A stretch of 18,133 nt of DNA. It comes from Oligoflexia bacterium. GTDB lineage: Bacteria > Bdellovibrionota > UBA1018. The stretch lies in NCBI GenBank assembly GCA_903858195.1, contig CAIOHW010000383.1, forward strand, positions 1 to 18,133. Reading direction: 5' to 3'. This document shows positions 12,523 to 18,133 of this stretch, in pieces. Positions within the stretch are counted from its first letter, which is position 1; each line of letters starts with the position of its first letter. Made by a program: the position numbers and the translations under genes. The notes beneath the pieces are model-generated. The model saw only the letters and a program-made list of their open reading frames with translations, was not told the DNA's origin and did no database searches.

Positions 12523-12842
12523 CGAGTGTCCCTTTCCCCGTCCTTGGGTTTGATCGAAATTCTCACTTCTACTTCATTGCGACTCAAGATCTCCTCGATC
12601 AGTGCCCGAGGGTCCATCTTGTCCGAGAGCTTGGCGATGAGTTCGCTTGAGAGGTTCTGTAAAAACTCTTTTCGGGTGCGGTTGGCACTTTCGAGGATCC
12701 CGCTGATCAGCTCCTTGGGAAGCTTGAACTCACTGATCATCCCCTTGAGACTCTCTTCGGTGAGAAAAAGCGTGCCCACACCCACCGACAGGATGCGTTT
12801 GACGAAATCCGAGGCCTTGCCCTGATTGTCATCCCCACTCAT
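12519..12842 (-). CDS. Small helical phasin-like protein
   Basis: 107 residues with no signal peptide. The pattern 'ILSVGVGTLFLTEESLKGMI' followed by amphipathic helices (KEFLQNLSSELIAKLSDKM, LIEEILSRNEV) and an ending VEVRISIKPKDG resembles small phasin-type or PHA-synthesis-regulator proteins, which coat hydrophobic surfaces or regulate them. The match is from general pattern, so the name is tentative. Start and stop both use ATGA overlaps with the neighbours (SRPBCC upstream, beta-barrel gene downstream), so translation is probably coupled. Confidence 0.72.
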   Translation of the reverse strand: MSGDDNQGKASDFVKRILSVGVGTLFLTEESLKGMISEFKLPKELISGILESANRTRKEFLQNLSSELIAKLSDKMDPRALIEEILSRNEVEVRISIKPKDGERDTR

Positions 12843-13267
12843 AGAGCTTTTGCCTGCTTTTCAAATCCGCGGATCATCGAAGGGATGCTGCTCTTGACGA
12901 GCGAGCTCAGCACAAAGCCCGGCACCGGGATATTGAACTCAATTTCAATCTCGTACCTCACCTCGGTCTTGCCCGGGCCGGCATCCTTGAGCGTCCAGCG
13001 CCCGATGTTCTTCTTGAGCAGATCGCTTGAAACCAAACGCCACTCGAGGCCCGACTGGTCGGGGTTTTCGCGGTGATCGAGCGTGTACTGGATGTCACGA
13101 ATGATGTTCATCTTGTAGGTCGCGCGCGCCTCGCCCGAGGCCTTTCGCTCCACCTTCACATCGCGGCATCCATCCACAAATTTGGGATAGTCTTCGTAGC
13201 GCACGAGCGCCTGAAAGAACTTGTCTCGCGGAACGGAAACGACTGCCTTGTACTCGGTCTGTGCCAT
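12839..13267 (-). CDS. SRPBCC/polyketide cyclase-type (RatA/Coq10-like) protein
   Basis: 142 residues. ATG 13267 is chosen because GGAGG lies 8 bases upstream; the open frame continues further but into the glpX 3' end. The start-domain pattern is clear: AVVSVPRDKFFQALVRYEDYPKFVDGCRDVKVERK at the N-terminus, central strands (ATYKMNIIRDIQYTLDH, LEWRLVS, GRWTLKDAGPGKTEVRYEIEIEF) and a closing amphipathic helix (SLVKSSIPSMIRGFEKQAKA). SRPBCC proteins form a deep hydrophobic pocket and often bind lipids, quinones or aromatic ligands; this group resembles Coq10/RatA-type proteins, for which no catalysis is known. It is cytoplasmic. It lies 22 bases after glpX and overlaps the next gene (ATGA). Confidence 0.85.
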   Translation of the reverse strand: MAQTEYKAVVSVPRDKFFQALVRYEDYPKFVDGCRDVKVERKASGEARATYKMNIIRDIQYTLDHRENPDQSGLEWRLVSSDLLKKNIGRWTLKDAGPGKTEVRYEIEIEFNIPVPGFVLSSLVKSSIPSMIRGFEKQAKAL

Positions 13268-13289
13268 TGGGTTTGCCTCCTCCGGGTCA

Positions 13290-14249
13290 TCAATCCCTGA
13301 ACTGCGGTTTGCTCTCAAAATAGTGTTCGGCCTCGATCCAGCGTACGGTGCGGGTCTCCGAGCGCATCACCACCGAATGGGTGCGCGCGCCCCCCCTGAA
13401 ATACCTCACGCCATTGAGCAGTGCCCCTTGGGTCACACCGGTAGCGCAAAACATGACCTTGCCACGAGCGAGCTCGTCAATGCGGTAGGTTCGATCGAGG
13501 TCAGAAACCCCCATGCGGCGCGCGCGAGTCCGCTCGTCATCGTTGCGAAAAATCAGCCTACCCGCGAAATCTCCGCCCATGCATCGAAGCGCAGCTGCCG
13601 CGATCACGCCCTCGGGCGCTCCGCCCGAGCCCATGAGCACATCGACTCCGCTTCCTTCCTTGCAGGTCGCAATCGCAGCCGACACATCCCCGTCACCCAT
13701 CAGCCAGATGCGCGCTCCGGTCGCACGAACCTCACGAATGAGCGCTTCATGCCTCGGGCGATCCAGGATCGTGACCGTGAGATCTTCAATCCTGCAGCCC
13801 TTGGCTTCGGCAACCCGCTTGAGATTTTCGGAGGCCGAGAGTGAAAGGTCGATCGCCCCGCGAGCACCGGGCCCGACTGCGATCTTTTCCATGTACACAT
13901 CCGGGGCGTGCAGGAATCCGCCTTCTTCGGCGATCGCGATCACCGAGAGGCTGTTGTTTCCGCCGCGCGCGCAGATGGTCGTTCCTTCGAGCGGATCGAG
14001 CGCAAGATCGAGCTTCGGGCCGCCACCGCCCCCCACCCGCTCGCCGATATAGAGCATGGGGGCCTCATCTCGCTCGCCTTCGCCGATCACCACAGTGCCT
14101 TCAAATGAGACCGAAGCGAGCATCTTTCGCATCGCCTCGACGGCCGCATGATCGGCTGCCCTCTCATCGCCGCGACCCATGAGCCGGGCGCTGGCAAGCG
14201 CCGCCATCTCGGTCACCCTGACAAACTCCATGGCAAAGTTGCGATCCAT
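13290..14249 (-). CDS. glpX: Fructose-1,6-bisphosphatase class II
   Basis: 319 residues (E. coli GlpX has 336). The metal-binding residues stand at the same numbers as in E. coli: Asp33 (GRGDERAADHAA), Glu57 (VVIGEGERDEAP), Asp85 and Glu88 (ALDPLEGTT). Further motifs are GGFLHAPDVYMEKI, TILDRPRH, LMGDGDVSAAI and MGSGGAPEGV with the conserved Glu. The enzyme removes the 1-phosphate from fructose-1,6-bisphosphate, an essential step of gluconeogenesis in the cytoplasm. The start has GGGAGAGG a few bases upstream. It lies in the leftward cluster with 23-base gaps to the PilZ gene and 22 to the SRPBCC gene, so cotranscription is likely. Some class II enzymes also hydrolyse sedoheptulose bisphosphate; this cannot be judged here. 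Confidence 0.96.
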   Translation of the reverse strand: MDRNFAMEFVRVTEMAALASARLMGRGDERAADHAAVEAMRKMLASVSFEGTVVIGEGERDEAPMLYIGERVGGGGGPKLDLALDPLEGTTICARGGNNSLSVIAIAEEGGFLHAPDVYMEKIAVGPGARGAIDLSLSASENLKRVAEAKGCRIEDLTVTILDRPRHEALIREVRATGARIWLMGDGDVSAAIATCKEGSGVDVLMGSGGAPEGVIAAAALRCMGGDFAGRLIFRNDDERTRARRMGVSDLDRTYRIDELARGKVMFCATGVTQGALLNGVRYFRGGARTHSVVMRSETRTVRWIEAEHYFESKPQFRD

Positions 14250-14272
14250 GCGTCCTCTCCCGAAACCAGCTC

Positions 14273-15034
14273 TCAGACCGGTGGCACCAGGCCCGACTGA
14301 ACCTCATGCTTCCAGTGCTCCGGAAGCTTAGAGCTAAGCAGGATGGTCTTGGCAAGGTTCAACTTGGCGAGATCGGGTGCGGCATCCGGCACGAGCCACT
14401 CCGGCGCCCAGCGCAGCACTCCCTGCACCGAGTCACGCTCAGGGCCGAGCTTCAGCTCACCCGTTCGCACTCCGGTTGCGTGGTCCCACTCCACGAACTC
14501 CTGTCCCCAGAGCACGATCCAGATGCGCGCGAGCGCGTTCTCGCGCGGCCAAACGATCATTTCCGTGCCCGATCGACCGTTGTACCAGATCGACTCGGAC
14601 GAGGCCCCCTGCGGCATGAGCCGGAGTGAGTTTCCGAGCTGCACGGGGTCAAGCCACTGCCTGAGTTCGGTGTGGAGTTCGCTTCCGACATTCACAAACT
14701 GGCAACCCACGTGATCCCCACGCAGGTTCTTCACCACCGCGGCAACCGAATGCTTGGTGCGGTTGACATTGAGCATCCCAGAAAAGTGGGTTCCCACCGG
14801 AAAAAGCAGACGGTCATTCAGCTCCAGAAGCCGTAGCGCCATCCCCGTCACCGAGAGGTCGGCGACGCCAAAGATCTTGCCATTGGACGTCAGCCGAAAC
14901 TGCTCTCCCGAGAGTGCAAGGCGCGGAAGCAGCCTGCGCTCGGGAAGCGGCTCTGCATGTTGGCTCGCGCTAGATGCGCTAGAGCCTTCTTCTGGGCTGA
15001 GGGATCTCAGCTTGGGGGGCTTTTGACCTTCCAT
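14273..15034 (-). CDS. PilZ-domain protein (probable c-di-GMP receptor)
   Basis: 253 residues. The PilZ domain lies at about residues 30-130: Arg34-x3-Arg38 (RRLLPR) and Asp59-x-Ser61-x2-Gly64 (DLSVTG) are the two signature motifs for binding cyclic di-GMP. GMALRLLELNDRLLFPVGTHFSG and VGCQFVNVGSELHTELRQWL complete the barrel and closing helix. Residues 135-253 (SLRLMPQGASSESIWYNGRS, ARIWIVLWGQEFVEWDHATG, a Trp-rich region) are not a domain I recognise and could be the output module. No signal peptide, so cytoplasmic. ATG 15034 is preceded by GAGGT. Its first 56 bases overlap the end of the upstream gene in another frame, an unusually long overlap that suggests coupled expression. Confidence 0.88.
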   Translation of the reverse strand: MEGQKPPKLRSLSPEEGSSASSASQHAEPLPERRLLPRLALSGEQFRLTSNGKIFGVADLSVTGMALRLLELNDRLLFPVGTHFSGMLNVNRTKHSVAAVVKNLRGDHVGCQFVNVGSELHTELRQWLDPVQLGNSLRLMPQGASSESIWYNGRSGTEMIVWPRENALARIWIVLWGQEFVEWDHATGVRTGELKLGPERDSVQGVLRWAPEWLVPDAAPDLAKLNLAKTILLSSKLPEHWKHEVQSGLVPPV

Positions 15035-15680
15035 AGTCAGTGACCTCGGTTTGGGCTTCTACCAAGGATCGCACGCGACGCCCCGTCACTGCAAAAACGA
15101 TTTCAGCCCCCCGTTCGATCACAAATCGGGGCGGAAACTGCCTACCCTCGATCCGCCCCGCAAACACGACGAGCGTCCGGGCCGGCCCGGCGGCTTCAAA
15201 CTGCATGAACCCCTTCATGCCAAGAAAATGACCCTCAATGATCTCAAACTCCCAGCGATCCGCCGTGGTTGGCCGAAACTGCAGCAGGGCCTGAAGCCGG
15301 TACTTCCAGATCGCCCCGGAGATGAGCAGGCGCCGAGTCTTCGGATCCCAGTCCGATCGATCGATGTAGGGAACCATCCCCGCAAACCGATCAAAGTGCG
15401 TGAGCTCGTCGCGGGTGCGCGCCACCCCGGCATTCACCAGCATGGCGTTCGAGAGCGTGTAGGCCTGAACTCCCGCTCGGGCCCCTTTTGCGGCGGACTC
15501 CACCGGACCAAGCCTCGCGCGCGAGAGCACTTCGCGCCCTTCGAGCAAGGCCACGCGCTGGGATGGGGCAAACCCCTGCGAGCGAAAGAGCTCTTCGGCG
15601 GCAGGCGGGAGCTCCGGCCCCGCCATCGCGGGCACGGCAAACCAGAGGGAACCGATGCAGGCCAGACTCAGGGGTTTCAC
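14979..15680 (-). CDS. Exported SRPBCC/START-like protein of unknown function
   Basis: 233 residues from GTG 15680, chosen because a signal peptide starts exactly there (VKPLSLACIGSLWFAVPAMA, cleavage at AMA|GP); the open frame continues further upstream. The mature part resembles the START/SRPBCC pattern: 'DELTHFDRFAGMVPYIDRSDWD', strands 'LLISGAIWKYRLQALLQF', 'RWEFEIIEGHFLGMKGFMQFE', 'RTLVVFAGRI', and a C-terminal helix 'FPPRFVIERGAEIVFAVTGRRVRSLVEAQ'. This is a by-eye assignment of moderate strength. Such domains bind lipids or hydrophobic ligands, and the export signal would place it in the periplasm. It is the first gene of the leftward cluster; it overlaps the PilZ gene by 56 bases. A promoter (-10 TACACT) ends six bases before its GTG, so its message may be leaderless. 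Confidence 0.72.
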   Translation of the reverse strand: MKPLSLACIGSLWFAVPAMAGPELPPAAEELFRSQGFAPSQRVALLEGREVLSRARLGPVESAAKGARAGVQAYTLSNAMLVNAGVARTRDELTHFDRFAGMVPYIDRSDWDPKTRRLLISGAIWKYRLQALLQFRPTTADRWEFEIIEGHFLGMKGFMQFEAAGPARTLVVFAGRIEGRQFPPRFVIERGAEIVFAVTGRRVRSLVEAQTEVTDYGRSKAPQAEIPQPRRRL

Positions 15681-15686
15681 CCTTCC

Positions 15687-15714
15687 AGTGTAACGCCTCC
15701 TCGGATGTGGACAA
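15687..15714 (-). promoter_or_regulatory. Candidate promoter of the leftward SRPBCC-PilZ-glpX cluster
   Basis: Read leftward: TTGTCC (15714-15709), a 16-base spacer, TACACT (15692-15687), both 4/6. Transcription would start at about the GTG at 15680, leaving no leader. The -35 box overlaps that of the pgsA promoter on the other strand. Confidence 0.4.
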
Positions 15715-15737
15715 CCGGGAACGCGCCGCAGTACAGT
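15708..15737 (+). promoter_or_regulatory. Candidate promoter of pgsA
   Basis: TGGACA (15708-15713, 5/6), an 18-base spacer and TACAGT (15732-15737, 4/6). The predicted start is about 15744, followed by AGGGG (15747-15751), 8 bases before ATG 15760. Confidence 0.5.
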
Positions 15738-15759
15738 CGGCCATATAGGGGATTTTCGT

Positions 15760-16365
15760 ATGACCGCAGAAGCCGATCGCGAGCTCGAATTTGCCACGAC
15801 CCCGAACTTCCTGACGCTTGCGCGCATGTTCTGCGTGCCCATTGTTGTCGGACTCTTGTTTTTTAAAACCCCGGGCTATGACCTGGCTGCGGCACTGGTC
15901 TTCGGGGTAGCGAGCTTTACAGATTACCTGGACGGCTACATCGCCCGCAAACAACAGTCGGTGAGCGTCTACGGCAAGCTCATGGATCCGCTTGCCGACA
16001 AGTTCCTGGTCGTGAGCTCGCTCATCATGCTTCAGGAGCTCGACCGCCTCGATGCGGTCTGGGTGATCGTGCTGATCTGCCGAGAGCTTGCCATCACGGG
16101 GCTTCGGGCGCTTGCGAGCGCCGAGGGTGTGATCATGTCGGCCTCAACCTCCGCCAAATGGAAGACGGCCACCCAGATGGTGGCCATCCCCCTCATGATG
16201 GCAAAAGAGCCGCTGTACGGAATTCCGATCTACCCGATCGGGCAGGCTTTGCTTGCCATCAGTATTGCCATCAGCGTGTGGTCGGCGGTGGACTACGTGG
16301 TGGAGTTTTTTCGAAAGCTGCCGGAGCGGCGGCGGGCGCGCAAGGCGGCCAGGCTCGCTCAATAG
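15760..16365 (+). CDS. pgsA: CDP-diacylglycerol-glycerol-3-phosphate 3-phosphatidyltransferase
   Basis: 201 residues. The CDP-alcohol phosphotransferase signature D-G-x2-A-R-x8-G-x3-D-x3-D is complete (Asp58, Gly59, Ala62-Arg63, Gly72, Asp76, Asp80). The N-terminal TTPNFLTLARMFCVPIVVGL and LICRELAITGLRALASAEG are typical of PgsA rather than other family members. Several membrane helices, ending in a basic tail (KLPERRRARKAARLAQ). It makes phosphatidylglycerol phosphate, the precursor of phosphatidylglycerol and cardiolipin, in the inner membrane. It has a promoter and an AGGGG ribosome-binding site, is divergent from the SRPBCC-PilZ-glpX cluster, and converges on the histidine kinase gene with 46 bases between stops. 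Confidence 0.95.
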   Translation: MTAEADRELEFATTPNFLTLARMFCVPIVVGLLFFKTPGYDLAAALVFGVASFTDYLDGYIARKQQSVSVYGKLMDPLADKFLVVSSLIMLQELDRLDAVWVIVLICRELAITGLRALASAEGVIMSASTSAKWKTATQMVAIPLMMAKEPLYGIPIYPIGQALLAISIAISVWSAVDYVVEFFRKLPERRRARKAARLAQ

Positions 16366-16411
16366 CCCCGTGGGGGGACATGCACACCCTAGGGAGCCAG
16401 TTTCGGGAGAA

Positions 16412-18133
16412 TCAAGCCAGTCTAAGGAGGATCTTCACGCAGGCCCCGGCCTCGACGCCTAGATTTGGCCGATTTCCTATCAGGAGCCTTCCCCCTGCAA
16501 CCCTGATCAGTTCACGCGCATGTTTAAGGCCAAGCCCAAGGCCGCTGGCCTTCGACGATTCCGGAAGTCTGCCCTCAGGCGTCCCGGTCAGCTCGAATTC
16601 ACCGCAGCTGAAGCCTTTTCCCGTATCTAGAATGCTAATTGAAAGCATTCCTGCATCGACCAACTCGACTTTGCAGCGAACCTCGCCCGTCGCCCTGCAC
16701 TCACCCCGGATGGTCTCGTGGTTGACTGCCTCAATGGACTCGACCGAATTATTGATGAGATTGGAAATCACCCGAGTCATCTGTCCCGGATCAATCGCAA
16801 CCTTGGCCAGACGCACCGCCTCAGGCAACTCAAGTGAAAAAGAAAGCCCTGGCATCGAGCCATACTCGGCTCGCTTTTCTGAAATAATCTGTTCGAGACG
16901 AGCTTGAACAGGCCACTCCCTCGCCTCAGGTCTGCCTTCACGGCGAGCAGTCAGCAAATCACTGGCCACTTCCTCGATGCGGGACGATGCCATTCGAATC
17001 AGCTCAACTTCAGGCTGAGCCCCCTCGCCCAACGAGTAGGCTGCCGCCTTGAGCGCAGCCAAGGGCGATCGGATGTCGTGAGCAAGCTGGGTGACAAGCT
17101 CGGTCAGAGCTCGATTCCGCTCCGCCTCACTGACCCTCTCGTGATGTCCAAGCAAGGTCTCCGCAAGCTCCAGGACAAGTTTGATGTCGGGACGGGAATC
17201 ATGAAGATCGACATCGACTCCAATCCTTGCTTCGACTTTTCCTACATCCGCTCTCCGCGAGCGCTCAATCCTGACAGGGACACCAAGGGTAGCTTTTAGT
17301 GCTGTGGAGATCCCCTCCCCATCGCCGGAGCTTCGCCTGAGTTGGCGAACGAACCGCGGAAGTAGACGAAAGTCGGAAAGCGAGCGGGTCATGGCCTCTG
17401 TCTTTCCGAGACGGGTCATGAGCGAAACCACCAGAGATGGCCCCTCGGGAGGGTTGGCAGGCTCCGCACTCATCAGGTGCCCCAATGCCATCTCTGCATG
17501 TGCATAGTGCTCACGAAGTCCTGCCGGGGCTTGAGCTGCGCGCTCGCGGAGCCAATTCCGTCCCTGTTCGAGCTGCTCGAGCAGGCCCCTGAGACCTCGT
17601 CCACCGCTTTGGCCGATCCACTCTGCCCATTCGGCAAACACTCGTGCACAATCGAGCTCGGCCTGATAGGGCCCAGGACTCCCAGCCAGCGCGAGATCCT
17701 TCTCAGCGCGCGAAAAATAGGGTGATGCCGAGGCAGCTCCGTCAAAGAGCGCAGCGGCCAGTCCGCGAAGTACCCCATATTGGCCGCGCTCCCAGGCAAG
17801 CGTGGTCTCCTCGGCCACCGCGTCGGCACGTGACCAGAGTCGCCGCGCCTCTTCACGATCGCCAAGCACCGTCATCAGCATCGCTCGATAACCCGTCTGC
17901 CGCAGCAGATAGCGACGATCCTGCTTGCGCCCAAGCGCACGGTCCAACTCAGAGCTGAAGACCTCGAAGCCCACGGGGTCCGCTTTCTTGAGGAATACCC
18001 GAAGCGCCATCGAGGCATTGAATACCGGCAGCAATCCATCCGAAAGCTTTGCCGTAACGGTCACAACGGCTACTAGTGATACTGCAACTGCCAATCTGGT
18101 GGTAAATCTAACAGGGGCTAACGACTCCTTGGC
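16412..18133 (-). CDS. Sensor histidine kinase (5' end beyond the window)
   Basis: At least 573 residues; the frame stays open to the last base, so the true start is probably just outside. The first visible part is a membrane segment (RFTTRLAVAVSLVAVVTVTA). A long Ala/Leu/Arg-rich helical region follows, to about residue 240 counted from TTG 18094, perhaps TPR-like (GYRAMLMTVLGDREEARRLW, YFSRAEKDLALAG). Then comes an unassigned middle domain and the kinase core: H-box LAHDIRSPLAAL (His339), N-box RVISNLINNSVESI, G1 ILDTGKGF and G2 GLGLGLKHA. It autophosphorylates on His339 and passes the phosphate to a response regulator, which is not in the window. No PAS, HAMP or periplasmic sensor domain is evident, so the helical N-terminal part probably senses or docks the signal. 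It might pair with a sigma-54 activator, but nothing here shows that. Confidence 0.9.
   Translation of the reverse strand, partial: AKESLAPVRFTTRLAVAVSLVAVVTVTAKLSDGLLPVFNASMALRVFLKKADPVGFEVFSSELDRALGRKQDRRYLLRQTGYRAMLMTVLGDREEARRLWSRADAVAEETTLAWERGQYGVLRGLAAALFDGAASASPYFSRAEKDLALAGSPGPYQAELDCARVFAEWAEWIGQSGGRGLRGLLEQLEQGRNWLRERAAQAPAGLREHYAHAEMALGHLMSAEPANPPEGPSLVVSLMTRLGKTEAMTRSLSDFRLLPRFVRQLRRSSGDGEGISTALKATLGVPVRIERSRRADVGKVEARIGVDVDLHDSRPDIKLVLELAETLLGHHERVSEAERNRALTELVTQLAHDIRSPLAALKAAAYSLGEGAQPEVELIRMASSRIEEVASDLLTARREGRPEAREWPVQARLEQIISEKRAEYGSMPGLSFSLELPEAVRLAKVAIDPGQMTRVISNLINNSVESIEAVNHETIRGECRATGEVRCKVELVDAGMLSISILDTGKGFSCGEFELTGTPEGRLPESSKASGLGLGLKHARELIRVAGGRLLIGNRPNLGVEAGACVKILLRLA

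Noticed and set aside
16368..16377. CCCC-gt-GGGG palindrome after pgsA as a terminator
   Set aside because: The two-base loop is too small for a hairpin and no T-run follows.
1..18133. CRISPR arrays, rRNA genes, insertion sequences, toxin-antitoxin pairs
   Set aside because: No regularly spaced repeats, rRNA-like sequence, transposase or recognisable toxin-antitoxin gene pair was found by reading both strands.

Overview
The window is 18.1 kb of high-GC, densely packed bacterial chromosome. I see about 18 protein genes and one tRNA gene, gaps mostly under 200 bp, and no insertion sequence, prophage or CRISPR array. Apolipoprotein N-acyltransferase, phosphatidylserine decarboxylase, PgsA, lipoprotein and beta-barrel-like products point to a Gram-negative envelope. 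Together with class II fructose-bisphosphatase, PilZ and sigma-54-type promoters, the content fits a delta-proteobacterium or Bdellovibrionota-like organism. That placement is an inference from gene content, not a phylogeny.

Left part (1-5.8 kb): the tail of a membrane glycosyltransferase (PMT/GT39-like), a tyrosine recombinase-like protein that has lost three of six catalytic residues, a cation diffusion facilitator with a Cys-rich tail, a TalC-type transaldolase, tRNA-Leu(GAG), a GlsB/YeaQ-type small membrane protein, a secreted HExxH zincin-like protein, and an exported S8 serine protease.

Middle part (5.8-12 kb): apolipoprotein N-acyltransferase (lnt) is followed by a small Cys-rich lipoprotein gene with an exact-consensus sigma-54 promoter. 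Next come a divergent pair, a two-repeat zinc-knuckle protein and an unusual coiled-coil/Hsp20 fusion, separated by a perfect 9-bp inverted repeat. A short unknown gene and phosphatidylserine decarboxylase (psd) follow, behind a second good sigma-54 promoter.

Right part (12-18.1 kb): a tight six-gene leftward cluster with overlapping stops and starts encodes an exported SRPBCC-like protein, a PilZ protein, GlpX, a cytoplasmic SRPBCC protein, a small phasin-like helical protein and a beta-barrel-like outer-membrane protein. Divergent from it is pgsA, with back-to-back promoters. A sensor histidine kinase running off the right edge converges on pgsA.

The shared theme is envelope building: lipoprotein maturation, phosphatidylethanolamine and phosphatidylglycerol synthesis, exported proteins. 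Part of it appears to be under sigma-54 control. No single obviously new defence or mobile system is present. The strongest leads are the sigma-54 promoters on envelope genes, the coiled-coil-Hsp20 chaperone with its operator-like repeat, the catalytically degenerate recombinase, and the PilZ/SRPBCC/GlpX cluster.
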